Position numbers and translations under genes: made by a program. A model generated the notes under the pieces. The model was not told the origin of the DNA. It was given only the letters and a program-made list of their open reading frames with translations, and made no database searches. From the NCBI RefSeq assembly GCF_008831285.2, contig NC_045142.1, positions 19,037,354 to 19,101,353 on the forward strand: DNA of 64,000 nucleotides. Direction: 5' to 3'. Origin of the DNA: Nymphaea colorata. Lineage: Eukaryota > Streptophyta > Magnoliopsida > Nymphaeales > Nymphaeaceae. Shown here in pieces: positions 48,409-60,900 of this stretch (position 1 is its first letter; the number at the start of each line of letters is the position of its first letter).

Positions 48409-48728
48409 GTTAAAAGAAAAGATGAACACTCAGGTGTAACGTGGTTCCACTAAAATCAGCCCACATCCACAAAAAGACTCTCTCTTATATTCTATAACCA
48501 CACAGAGAGAGCACAGATATTTATAGTCACTTTCTACAATTTAGATCCTTGATTTTAGGATCTTGATTTACACGACAGATTTGGGCAGAATTATAGGAGA
48601 AGATAGGTGTAATGATTTTTTTCTCATTTAGAGAAGATTGGTCAGTTTTGGATAGCTCTTGAGTTTTGGAAACCGTACCCTGTCCTTTGTAACTAATCCT
48701 GATCGTATCCATTCCATAGGTCTTATCA
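48409..48728 (-). repeat. 5' LTR of the copia element (A3)
   Basis: About 320 bases, similar to 30237-30554. The adjoining primer-binding site is reduced to its first bases (TTGGTC on the minus strand) by a deletion. Confidence 0.7.
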
Positions 48729-49695
48729 TTGTTAACAAATCTAGCACAGCTCTATGTTACAGTTTGTTATCGGCCCGATATTTGATTGTTCTCCATAGGG
48801 CTTGGTGATTGTTATGAGAGAGATGGGCTCTATGTACTACATTAACTTGAACACAAACAAGGCATTTCCAGCTGACAAGAAGAATGAAGACTCACTCCTA
48901 TGGCACTATAGGTTGCGACATTTGTCTGATCTAATTCTCAAAACTGTGCTTCTTAAGCTCATCTACAATTTTCCAGTATGTGAGACATGCAATTACGCAA
49001 AGATGACTGGACCATCATTTCCTGAATCTTAAATAAAAAGCCTATATTGCTTCAACTTGGTCCAGGCAATGTATGGGGCCCGGCTTCTGCTGTTTACAAC
49101 TTTATTTTCAGATACTTTCACCTGTTAAAAGATGACAAATGATAGATGAGTTGGGTGTTCTTTCTCAAGAAAAATGTATGAAGTCTGTTTTATTAGCAGG
49201 CATTGTATGGCCACTAGCAATATCATATATTAACAAAAGTCACGCACTGGGTGAATTTTATCCAATCTTAAGACTGTGAAAGGTTCCAGATTGGGTTGAG
49301 AAGGACTTGGTTTCACATGAAAGACCCACAAATATTATTAACTGAAAAATTTTTGGTGGTGGCGAACCCTCTGCTAGGTTAAAAGAATCAAAAATTAGCT
49401 GGAGCAATCTTGACCTCAGGGCTGGGGCTTGTTCTCTCTATATGTTTGAAGTTGAACTCCTGTCCTCAGAAGAGGGGTTGACCTTTTGGTTGTTGTTACC
49501 TCATAGCCATCTAGACATCCTTTGTCTTTCTCACTCCTCTTTTTTGCTTATATTGTCATTTCTTTGCTGTCCTTAATTTGTAATTTGGTGCTTTTTTGTC
49601 ATCCATTTTATAATTTTTTTTCATTTTATCTCTGAAAATTGGTTCAAATCAACCTATTTGAATCGTACCAGTATGTTATCGGCCCGATATTTGAT
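48729..49695 (+). pseudogene. Older plus-strand copia fragment (A3)
   Basis: Counterpart of 30555-31530. It keeps the fuller start MYYINLNTNKAFPADKK, then LLWHYRLRHLS and CETCNYAKMTGPSFPES before a stop at 49030. The first Asp segment is frameshifted. The 150-base block lies at 49545-49695. Confidence 0.75.
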
Positions 49696-49744
49696 CAAAT
49701 TATAATTGGCATGCAGAGTTCTATATTTTATTAAATAATCTTAT

Positions 49745-50870
49745 TCCTAGTCCCATGAGTTCTTTTCGGCGATTGCCTGGGCCTCCTATTTTACACCCCT
49801 ACGCATGTCCAATGATATTGGATCGTGTAGGTCGGTGCAGGGTTGGAGTATTTTTTTTCTATAAAGAAGTGTATATTTTGGAATATTTACTTTTTCATAA
49901 ACCCTTTTGTCCTTCTAAAAGTCTTTTTTTTTACTTAGACATGTTATTTTGGTTATTAAGCACCCATATGCATAATTTTTCATGCATAAGACCATATAAG
50001 ACACTAATTTTAGATCCGGCTTTCCATAATGCCCATGCCCATGTGAGTAGAGTCAAATGTCCTTCAACTGGTATACATAGTGCTTCCAAGCTCCATCCTT
50101 GCGCTAGTATAGCACATTGCTCTCCATCCAACCAGGTCGACTGGAAACTGAAAGCATGTCATCGTCGTTTAAGAAAAAGTCATTCCTGGGATTCAAAGAA
50201 AAGTCAGCCGAATTTTTCTCCTTTAACTGGCCCTGGCATCCAATTAAGATGAACCGATGCAATTAATTTCTGGTAACTAAAACTTACAAGTACAAATTGT
50301 TTTCTGTGGATAAAAACCATCACAGTGCATTTGCATTGACCAGTTGTTTGAGCACGGTCTTTTGAAAGCAGTTTTTAATTATACAAAATAACAAAATAAC
50401 CACTCTACTGCAGAAGTAGCTGCCTGAAATGTATGAAGATATTAACATGAACATAACTAAAGTTTGTGCGGCACCAGCCATCATGTAGCTCTACCACGGG
50501 ACTTACCATGACACAAGATGATTCATTTGAATTTGAATGAACCTGCAATTGTGGGTGACCTTATACAGAATAGGCTCTGTAACTAGGGAAGATCTCTATA
50601 TTTTAATTTTAATTGGTTATGTCTTAATGCAAAATACAAGGTCGGCCGAATGCTATTGGTCCCAGCTATCAATAATTACCAAATAAGAACTTTATTAATT
50701 TGTCAGTCATTTGACCCAAATAATGTCAATGTTTAATTAACACCATATAACAATTAATTATCAGATATTTCATGATTTTGTCATCTAGCTACCTCTAGCT
50801 TTGATAGTCATAGCACCAACTTCATCCACATTTTCTTTTCCCCGGCCCTGCAAATTAATCATCGTCAAAA
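49745..50870. repeat. Older copy of unit segment about 1330-2300 (A3)
   Basis: Counterpart of 31560-32700 with the same word order. The (AT)n tract at 32130-32146 of A2 is missing here. No gene is seen. Confidence 0.55.
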
Positions 50871-53165
50871 ACATTTTCATAAAATTAGACCAAGCTGATA
50901 GATATAAATTTCAAAAAAATAACAAAGTATATTATTTTGCCAACATGTACAAAGGTTATTATAATGTGCTGCTGAAGTTGAAAAAAACAAAATCATTATC
51001 AATAGAATATTGATAAAAAAAACATACAAAGACAAAGAAAATAGTGCGTGAGCACCCCGGTCGTCAGGAAGGGGATGTTCAAGTAATATTGACAAAGTTA
51101 CTCTTTGATGTAGATTCAGTACTTATTCTTTCTATTAAAAGGGATGGCAGCCTAATTCCCAGAAGTGTTTGCATCGAAAGTGACAAAGAAAATTGTGGTG
51201 GTGTTCTTATGTCCGGGTGGTTTGAGAGATCGATTCGATCCTCCTTTGTACATTAAGTTGTGATTGATAGTTTGATGTATAGCATTAAAAGGTATGCTTT
51301 AAAAGATTCTCAGCTTAAACAAACTAAAGATTTATGTAGCATGGATCTTAAATCCACATATATTAACAATGATAGATTTAAGGTCGGACGGGGGGAGTCT
51401 CGACCTGATCTGGTCCCTGGTGAAACAAATACAATCACAACAATAAAGACAAGCTACTGGCAACGCCTTTTGTCGTTGCAAATAAGTTTATTGCCAACTC
51501 GCAAAAGACCAATACTCGTCCTTGCCCTTTCCAGTGTTGCCAAAAACGTTTCACTAGCCTTAGATCACCTGCCTCCATTTTAGAAGTGCACGGGCTGGTC
51601 ATTCCCAGCTTTTATCTAATGACATGCCTGTGTTGAGAAAACTTGACAAAACAATGTAAATATGAAAATTTAGGTGGATAACGACAGATTCAGATTAGAC
51701 ATCCCTATCAAGTCTGAATTAAGAATGCATTTATAAAAGAAAGAATCGTTAAAATTTACTTGTTTCCACCATTCCTCCTGTTCTACTTCAAACTTCCCAG
51801 CCATGGAAAAATGATGCATTTGATGTAATCAAAGCATGGGTTTCCTTCAACAATATTGGGTGGGCAGTAAGCTTCTTGATTTCAACATCAACTTCTGGCT
51901 ACAAGATCCAAGATCAAAGAATATATCAGTTTTCAGCACAAAGAAACTAACCAGCCTCAATCGATAGGACAAGCTTCTACTAGAGGAAGAAACTAATCTA
52001 GCATGCACCTTAGAAAGGACAAGCTTCTGTGAATCAATCATGCCCATCGAGTCTAGATCTTGATTAATTCTCCGCTCCTTGCTGACATCCACATCTGCAG
52101 TGCCTAATAGGACCATAACTAGTTCAGATCTGATGAGATGACTCAGATCTTCTCTAGAAGAGAAATTAACTCATGATCAACTAAGTCAAAACCAGCTTCA
52201 TGCCATCAAGGGACAAAATGCAAGTTCCGACTAAAATTGACTTGATACTGATGAAACTACAAAGAAAAGGAGGAAATTCGGAAATTCAAACTGTTGCAGT
52301 CTTAAGATATTAGAAGCAAAGTAGTTTACAAACCAAATCATGAGAATACATATTGTCACATTAAAGAGTGGCAGCTCTTTGCAAATGCACCATGTCTCAA
52401 ACAGCAACTATGTGTTTCAACAACTATACTTAGTAAGTAGATTACAACTGTGACATGTAACTTGTTTTCAATAGCTATAGGTGTGCCATCAGTCTTAAGA
52501 ATTATATTTATAATTTCACCAATACATTCTATTTGTTGAGTGCATTGGCCACCTGTAACAACATTCTAGAAATAAAATCAGCATTAACCCAATAGAAGAT
52601 ATACCAAGATAAGATCGAGAGAAAGGATTAAGTAGACCAGTAAGGTTACTAAAAATAGCAAGAAGGCAATAGACAGTATAAAGGCTATAAGCCCTAAAGA
52701 TCTTTGACGCTCCATGAGCAGCAATTAGGGCACGGACATCGGCAAAGAGGAATTCTTACATCCATCACAGTGCTACATAGTAATGAGATTAAATAATCAT
52801 CTTACGCATGTGTTGCAGGAGGAAGGCCTTGAAGTTCTTCTTTATAAGGTGGCATATCAAAAAGTACAAAGTCATAAAATTCTTAACAAATAAGTAGATT
52901 GTATTGATTTCCAAATATATATATTCATGCATACAAAGTATGTGGAATGGATCAAAGAAAGTAGGTCTTACAAAAGCTTTGAATGCTGGGCGATGAGCAG
53001 CCATCTCATATAAGCAATTTGCAAACCATATCCAAAACTTATACTAAAAAATTAGTACAATTATCATAAAAAAATATTGGCCATCATGGAAAAAATGAGA
53101 GAGAGAAGAGACCAAATATCAGATTTGAAACCACATTGAATGGCTGAATATAGATCATTAGAGCG

Positions 53166-54944
53166 AGTTATAAGATTACATAGGTTAGCCATAATCTACT
53201 GCACCCATTTTCAAAGACCCAGAGGAATTAATCAACAAAAGAATATCCAAAACAAAACGAGCAGAAGCTATGGTACAAATGCATGCTAGAAATGTAGAAT
53301 GCTTTGTAGCTACACCTACTAAAAACACTGATATTCTCTTTGACTTAGAAAAGTGACTCGTAAAAGATGGTAGAGACATTATGGAGGATGACCAACATTG
53401 CATATGCAAGACAGAGCTTGTGTATAAAAATATAAATAAACATGCATTAAAAGATAGATATAAATACGTAGATAAATACTATATGTAATACATAAACAAA
53501 TAGAGAACTATTGTAAATGTGTACAACATTATCACTTCAAATAATATGTCACCTTTGAGTCTTTGATAACTCTGAAGAAACCAAATGTAAAATTAGGACT
53601 CGTGTGTAAAAAAAGTGTAGCAAATACCGCCAAACTACCTTATATGTATTCGCACTGCCCTTTCAAGATAATCTAAGATGCCCTCTATTGTTCCTTGCAA
53701 CACCACCTTTGAAGTCAAATAAAATAATACATCAACCTCGTATTTGAAAATAATTAACATGGCATTATTATAAGACTTGTCAGTTTCACACAGAAAAAAA
53801 CCTCAAAACGATCAAATGTGGTCAGACTAAGAGAAAAGATAATGAAAGATATACAAAACGTGTCATTTCTAAAATTTTAACTTTTAGATCCACAAGGGGG
53901 GGGGGGGGGGAAAGAGTTGAACGTGCAATAGCCAGAAACACACAATTATGACCAAATAAAACCCTTACTTATAGGTGACAAAAGTCTAGAACTTTTGTTC
54001 CTATGATAAACAATTCATTTCTACGTGTTGGACTTTTTTCATGGCTGGACCTTAGCCCTGTGTACATTCAGTTGGTGCAAAAAAAAGCAGTCTGATTATT
54101 CAATGTTACTCTACTCGTTCATAAGGACTATTTGATTCATTATATTGAATGGATGAGAGAAAACTAAAGAAAAAAGTAATGGGTATTTTTGTCATCTAGT
54201 ATTAGTTTATACTTTTTTTTTTCTTCATCTTTCTCTCAACCATTAAGTGGGTGAATCTGAATATGGCCAGTAATTGGCTGGCGTTACATGGCTACTAACA
54301 ATATTTTATGTTATCAAAGTCTTCCATTGAGTGATGTTTAACCACTCTCAAGATTGTAAAATGTTTCATGTTTGAGTTGAAGTTGGACTTGCATTTCAAT
54401 CCTAAACCAAAATTCCAAACCATCAAACACCCCCTAAAAGAGCGGTCGACCGTTTGTTTGTTCGTGGCCATTGTCTCGGGCTGGGCTATCTATAATAGCG
54501 TGTAATCATCTTTTGATATCATTCTCCTTGTCTTTTTTGCTTCTATATATTATTGTTTGTGTGCTGTTATTCATAATTTGGGGATTTCTTTTCATCTATT
54601 TTGTAATATATTTTTTTCATTTTGTCTGTGAAAATTGGTTTGAATCAACGTATTTGAATCGTACCAGGTTGTTTGCCTGAATGATGAAATAACAATTGGC
54701 AAAGTTTAATATTTTACAAATAAACTTGTGCCGACCCCTTTCCTAAAAAATAACATAACGTATGTAGGACTCTAATTTTAGATGAGCAGGAGGTCACCCC
54801 ACAATCTTAGTGAAAGCCAGAAGCTCCCTCTTTCCCCTTACCCTCAAGCCCACGGCTGCATCGATGCCTGTGAGTGGGGCCAAATATCCATCAACTAGTA
54901 TAGTGCTTCCACTCCAGTTGTAGTATAGAAATGTAGCACCAAAT
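53166..54944. other. Continuation of A3 not present in A2
   Basis: A2 breaks off at the equivalent of 53165, so this part occurs once. It has a 15-base G run at 53896-53910. Bases 54280-54720 are a very diverged relative of 49195-49720, ending in the 150-base block (54535-54680). An exon-like stretch is at 53190-53360. No gene is recognised. Confidence 0.6.
53190..53360 (+). other. Exon-like block, unidentified
   Basis: The plus strand reads FKDPEELINKRISKTKRAEA and then MVQMHARNVECFVATPTK up to LFDLEK before a stop at 53357; a donor-like AAAA/GTGACT overlaps the end. The composition, with charged helical residues and few low-complexity runs, looks more like protein than the surroundings. 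No family is recognised and no second copy exists in the window. Confidence 0.25.
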
Positions 54945-55832
54945 CACTCGCGCTCGGTTAGACTTCTGCTAAGCATCCCCCTTTCCATCTACCTACTTAG
55001 GGGTTGTTCTTATTTTGAAAATTTTATGAGTGTCCCTGCTGTCAAACGACTCTTTAACAATATTGGAGTGACATTGCGGATATTGTAAGCAATTTCCCTT
55101 ACTAGTCATTGATACTAGTTTTTAAAACTTTTTATATACCTTAAAGTTGAAAACTAAACTAATACTGCCCCATAGCCAGAAATTTTTGGATTTGCCATTA
55201 CCCCTTTAGGGTTCTATTTTTCTTTAGCTTGTTCTCTCGCTGAAAACCATTTTGGTGATTTTTGGACTTTAATTAGCTTGAAGGCATGAAGCATATACTC
55301 TCCATCCAAACATGCACCAAACTCCATAAGTTAGTGATGAACTCCAAATTTTGGTGATTGATTATAACCTTGCTTAGATTATCTTGCAATCAAGTTAAAG
55401 AGTTATCATGTTCTAATTTTAAAATGTATAGTTTTCCAGTACCTAAAACAAATTCTTGTATAATAATGTAATTCATATGATCCATATATTCTAGAAGGTT
55501 GGAAAATAGAGGAATGTCATCATACTTTAAACATGTTTAACGATTAAAATGGGTGATTAACAATGGATAGGTGAGATCATTTCTGAATATTCAAGGGATT
55601 CAAATAAAAGTGGGCCTATTTTTTTCTCTTTGAACTGGCCTTTGTGCAATTAAGACGAACCTCTATGGCTGGATGGTTATTTTTTTGTTTGGTGTTGATA
55701 AAAACCGTTGCAAAAGATGCATATGCAATGATCAATTGCTTGACCATGGTTTTCAATGATGGAATACAACTTCTATGGCAGTTTTTAACAACACAAAATG
55801 ACCATCTGAGCATAGAAACAGCTGTGATTTCA

Positions 55833-55904
<72 letters not shown>

Positions 55905-58900
55905 TCCCTCTAGCATTGCTTTGTTTGATGCATCTATTGTGCTTTCTATCTGGGAAGATGTCTAACCTGACCCTACAAGTAACAAACATTATCTTTGTCT
56001 ACAGATGACCTTTGCACAATTATTACCCATGCTGAAACAAGTACATTTTTTTTAGGATTTACCATCATAGAAACAGATTCTGTTGAATTTGAATGAACCT
56101 GCAATTGTGGGACACCTGATACAGAATAGGTTCTAGGGAAATGGAGCTAAGGCTAAGGTTTCGGCCATCTTGTTGAGCGATAGTATGAAATACCCCTCTT
56201 GCTCACCCGATGCTAGGGAAGATCTCTATAGAGTGTTCTTATTTTTTTAATTGGTTCAGTCTTAACACAAAAAATAAGGTCGACTGAATGTTAGTCGGGT
56301 CTGGCTCATGGTGATCATTTACCGACAATTGAGCCTCCATGGCCTTTATGATTGCAACTGGCCCCTACACATGGCTCCGGGTTTCGGATGTTGGTCAGCT
56401 TTGACTCGTGGTTGATGTTGAATGAACAAGCTGACCTTGGCAAGATGTGATGAAGCACAAAGTCAAGCAGGTGCCAACCTTGACTTCCATGTAAATGAGT
56501 GAACCCATTAAGAGAAAGTTTTATCTGCAATATTTCGTGCTTGCTGGTCTACATAACAGACCTATGGGCAGCCAGCAGCAATCCCACTTAACTGCTTTAT
56601 TCAGTCATCTTCGGCTTTAGGGGTTTAGGAGCCCAGACAGAAGATCAAAATTCTAGATAAAGGACACTAGGTATAAATTTTTGAACTTTTAAAGAATGAG
56701 AAAATTTGTTCAAAAATATTAATATAAAAATAAAATGCTTTTAAAGTTTATGTAATTACCAATACTTAACAATAGAAAGTTATGTGTCCATCGAAGGAGA
56801 GAAGAATATTTTGGTAATTTATTAAAAATATTCTCGTTAGTCTTTTTACTTTTTTCTATTTTCAGTTTTGTCTTTATAATTTTTTTAAATGTGAATTAAA
56901 GTTATTTTAATCATTAACCATATTGACGTACAAAAAAAATTATGCATCAGTATAGCGACACTTAACCTATACCTGCCTCTACTCCTGCTAGCTGCTCTCA
57001 ACAGGTGTTACGGGACTTATGGTCACCCTTTAAAGGCGGTACTGATTTTTATAAGTCGCCTCCATCAGATGGGTAGAACCCTTGTGGCCTCCTTCCCACA
57101 AAAAAACTACTTTAAAGAGGCCCACACACTAGTCCACATTTTTGAAAAATATGTTTGGTTGGCAAAAATTCATCATCAATATGCTTTGCATGATGGCTAG
57201 AATGGAAAGGGAAAGGAGAAAAGTAAGGAAAGGATGGACAAAGAAAGAAATAACATTTTGTTTCTAGGTCTTGCTTTTGTTTACAATTTCAAAAGGTGGA
57301 CCAAAAAGCCATTGGATTTTCTTTACCATAGACCTTCCCTTAAAAGGAGAAGGAAGCCTGGAATAACAACATATCTATTGAATCTGGACATGGTAGTACT
57401 CATATTGGAAATATCTGGTGCCAAAGTCACTCAATGGGTAAGTCATGAATCCTTAACCTAAATCCATTTTACCAAAAGTTTCTACCATATCAATTTACCC
57501 TTTTGTACAACCCAATAATTTCAAAAAATGAGCCATCTATGAGGCCAATTGTATTTTTGTGTCTTTTTTCTTTGGGCTTAACAGGTTGGTGCATTGTTTA
57601 ATTCATGTTTCATTTCCTATAAAACTACTTATTTCCTATAAAATTACTTCGGGGCACCCATAAGCTCATCTCTCTCTCCCACTCACCAGTGCGGACTACT
57701 ATTTAAAATTCTCTTCCTCTGTTCCTCTCTCTCTCTCTATCTCTATACATGCAAGAGAACTCAAATGGCATGGAGCTGTTTCTTTGTTTCTTTCTTCCAC
57801 CAGATTTTCACTTTCGGTGGTAGACAAGTCAAAAAAGAGAGGAACCACCCTGTTGAATTGGAACCATTAGTTTACATGATATGACAGTTCTATCATCGTT
57901 GATATTAGTGGCAGAGACGCAGACGTGGAGGTGGAATAAAAAGGCTTGAATCAAAATACTTATGTGAAGTTGGAAGATTGTGTTCCCATGGCAATATGGT
58001 GGCTATGGAAGAACATGAATTATGAATACCATGACAACAAGAAAAATCGAAATCTGTTACATCAGAGGCAATTGACTGTCTTTTCATTATGATTCAACAA
58101 GTGCTAAATATGCCTCTTCAAGCAGAAGAATGAGTTTCCACAAGTTTTGGTCCTTTTTTATGTAGGAAGTCCCTCATAAATATCATCTACTTCAAAACAG
58201 ATCAGCATCACCACAAAAGCATATAGAAGACTAATATGCTAATGAAACCACATCTGAAAGATGCCTTGGTTTGATCAACCAACTTCCCCTTCCCTATTTT
58301 AATGCTATTCACAGTACCTACACCACGGTCCTTATACAAGTGATAGCAATGTCATTGAAAATTATATATATATATACACACACACACACCCGCACTACTT
58401 CTGTCACAAAGAAAAACCAACAAATCTCTAATATTTGTGTTAAAAAGTGTTTTGAACGAAATGTGAATCTCTTAATTTGTTCATTATAAACACTAAATTA
58501 ATCTAAATAATGTTCAAGTTCAAATTACTTTTATAAAAAGAAGTGTTTTTTTCTACTATTAAAATTTTAATGTTATAAGAGCCATTTCTTTTTTAATTAT
58601 TATGGTTATTAATAAAATAAATAATAACTAACTTAATGTATGTTTATCAACAAATATATTTGAAGATACTACTAATTACGAAAAAAAAAATTAATAGGCC
58701 TGGCTTCATTCGCTTACCTAAGTGGTATGTTTTTTTATGATCTTATATGTATAAATATATATATTCACAGGCACACACAAGAGAGAGAGAGAGAGAAAGA
58801 GAGCTTGTATTAAATGAAACTAAAGAGTAATGGAAAAACAAAAGGAAATAGAGAACAAGCAGCATAGAAGAAGTGAGGAACCAATCCGACAGCCAGAAAG

Positions 58901-59218
58901 ACTTCACGATAGCTAAAAATCTCCCTTCAGAAGGTTTGCAATAAATGGTGGAAATTAAAACGTGCATTAGCAAAGAAGACTTCATTGGGAATGATCCACA
59001 TCTTTCACCAGAAGATACATAACCATAACCATGTATGAAAGAAATCGTCATCACTTAGACTTGCAAAGGGTCGGCGATCCAAGTAAAAGATCACTAAAAC
59101 ACAAATACAAATGGCAAATCGATCTACAACTTCAGTAAAAGGATTAGACATTTGCCTCTTGTTAACAAATCTAGTACAGCTCTATATTTGCTCAAATTAT
59201 AATTGCCTTTTCATGCAG
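54945..59218. repeat. Short unit variant B2
   Basis: Starts at a point equivalent to unit position about 105, loses the part equivalent to 612-1315 at 55472, and then follows B1 including the B-specific segment (56330-57650). Unlike B1 it continues past the point where B1 joins A3 and ends in unit DNA equivalent to about 5300-6500. It is cut at 59219 by the chromovirus LTR. No gene. Confidence 0.75.
55837..55894. repeat. (CA)n(TA)n compound microsatellite
   Basis: B2 allele of the locus at 1636; the CA part is the longest of the five copies. Confidence 0.95.
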
Positions 59219-59630
59219 TGTCACGGGCCGACTTTTTCAGACTGCGCGGCGTGGCAAACTCTCACCAGTAAGCCGCAAGCCTTCGCTTCGTTCAAGTGGG
59301 CGCAGATTACTTGAATGCTTCTTCGAAAACAAAGACACAAAATACACAAGAGTCTGGAAAGAAAACTCACAATATACTCACTTTAACAAGATGAGTACAT
59401 CACGAGGGAAGCAAGTAAGCTTTTAACTTTACTTACATAGGATGGCCGAAGCTGCTTATAGAATTCCCATGGCGACCATCCAAAACAAGGAATCCCAATA
59501 TTACACTTGGGCTGTTTTAGGAGAGTACTCCGACACAAGTGAACACTAAGCTTACACCATGACTCAACATAAACAAAGAAAGTACATTTGCAAAGCAAAG
59601 GACTGTACATACTTTAGACGCAGGGGAACA
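59219..59630 (-). repeat. 3' LTR of the chromovirus
   Basis: 412 bases on the minus strand, starting TGTTCCCCTGCG and ending CCGTGACA. The start follows the polypurine tract. The pol frame ends inside it at 59614. Confidence 0.75.
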
Positions 59631-59820
59631 GGCTCCCCCCTTCAAAACAAGCGTCGTCCTCTGCGCTAGCAGCTTCATGGTAGACCCTAACATCTTCTGG
59701 ATGACTTCGCTTCAAACGGAAGCCATACTCCATTGTTGGCTGGTCTTCGTCTACCCACCTGACCAAGTATCGCTTCGGTTCGCCACGGTGGTTGATTTTG
59801 TGCCGAAGGATCTGGTCCAA
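59614..59820 (-). pseudogene. Chromodomain at the end of pol
   Basis: Chromodomains steer chromovirus integration to chromatin. The frame reads LDQILRHKINHRGEPKRYLV, then RWVDEDQPTMEYGFRLKRSH and an acidic tail ending in the LTR. The I-L-x-H/R, Y-L-V-R-W and T-x-E elements of the family are present. It is preceded by a stop that separates it from the integrase end, so it is no longer part of one polyprotein. Confidence 0.75.
59633..59643 (-). other. Polypurine tract
   Basis: AAGGGGGGAG on the minus strand just upstream of the 3' LTR; it would prime plus-strand DNA synthesis. Confidence 0.75.
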
Positions 59821-59859
59821 CTATCAATTGGTGGTCCTCCGGGTCGAAGGAGATCGTTG

Positions 59860-60170
59860 CAAGATTGGTTCTCACCATGGCTGGCTTCTCTCCGGGTCTT
59901 CAGCATCGGAATAGAATGGCTGAAAGTTGCGGATGTGGAACACAGGATGCCCCTTGAAATCTAGTGGAAGATCTAACTTGTACGCCAGCTTCCCCATCTT
60001 CTTGACCATAGTAAATGGCCCTTCATACTTTCTGATCCGTGCTCGCATCGCCCACGAAAGATGCTTGCCCAGTCTGCGTAAAGCTTCACAAGGACTTGGT
60101 TGCCCGCGCGAAATTCCATCGACCCTCGTCTTTGATCTGCATGTTTCTTCAATTCTGTAGGGGCATGGCC
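59860..60170 (-). pseudogene. Integrase C-terminal region
   Basis: From about 60150 the minus strand reads KKHADQRRGSMEFRAGNQVL, matching the gypsy integrase segment A-D-x-R-R-x-x-x-x-F-x-x-G-D-x-V-L-V-K. In a shifted frame it continues with GPFTMVKKMGKLAYKLDLPL and HPVFHIRNFQPF, the GPF/Y module end and the H-P-V-F-H motif. A stop follows. The catalytic D-D-E core is absent. Confidence 0.8.
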
Positions 60171-60253
60171 CACTTTATGCCGAGGTGGCCGCCATCTAGG
60201 GAGCTTCGCAGGCATTGTCCCTACGAATTCCTCTAAGATAGGCGCAAGCGCCT

Positions 60254-60864
60254 CTAGGACCAAACCAGGAGAGTTTTTAGCACTTCCCTGGTTGCCACCA
60301 AGTCCATCTCGTCGCCATGCTTCGGGCCTCTATTCAATTGGAGCGCAGATATCATCGCGACCTTGCCCTTGTCTTTCCTCAGTGTTACCACTGGCAACAT
60401 GCAGGGAGACTTCTCATCCATAATGCTTACACTACGCAAATGCGGCATCGGGACCATCTTAGCTGCACTAAGGAGCTCCATGCCGAGAATCATCTGGTAA
60501 TCGTCCATCGGGACCACAGAGAAGTTGGCTTCTCTAACCAACTCTCAATCTTTACAACCACATCCCGGGCCACTCCATGGATGGGTTTTGCCTTTGAGTT
60601 GACTGCCTTCATGCACAACTCTCCCCTCTCAAGGGTGAGGCCTAGTCTCCTCGCCTCCACAACTAAGACGAAATTGTGCGTGACACCCATATCTATCATA
60701 GCCATCATAGGCTTTCCGTTCACCAAAATCTCAACGTACATGAGTTCCCTGGAAGGCATCGTTGTGACCTTGGCTTTCTCTTCACGTTGCAGTGAGTTGA
60801 GAAGCTGAAGTGCACCAATCCTCGATCCTTCCCCTTCTTCAGTCCCACCTTTGATAGCCCTCAC
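60254..60864 (-). pseudogene. Aspartic protease region with altered active site
   Basis: The retropepsin-like domain begins around MYVEILVNGKPMMAMIDMGV. The active-site triplet, D-T/S-G in the family, is DMG here, keeping Asp but losing the hydroxyl residue; THNF follows as usual. A frameshift near 60500 separates this from FSVVPMDDYQMILGMELL, the second conserved part (I-L-G-M-x-x-L). The end continues to LAPILEEFVGTMPAKLP, the linker normally placed before reverse transcriptase. Confidence 0.8.
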
Positions 60865-60900
60865 AGCATTGGCCTATTCGGTGGGTCTCACCCATTTTGG

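Larger units (their letters stand above)
45250..48728 (-). mobile_element. Ty1/copia element in A3, lacks RT
   Basis: Same element as 27254-30554 with the same LTR, gag, protease and integrase order and the same missing 3' part, so it shares one insertion event. It differs from A2 in retained integrase sequence, in the gag repeat number and in a lost primer-binding site. Confidence 0.85.
38633..53165. repeat. Duplicated unit A3
   Basis: Starts inside unit A coordinates (about 485) and follows A1/A2 with three deletions at about 40490, 40801 and 41671, removing roughly 1.8, 1.0 and 0.2 kb. From 43860 on it follows the right half of A2, including the copia element and exon-like blocks. No recognised host gene. 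Confidence 0.85.
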
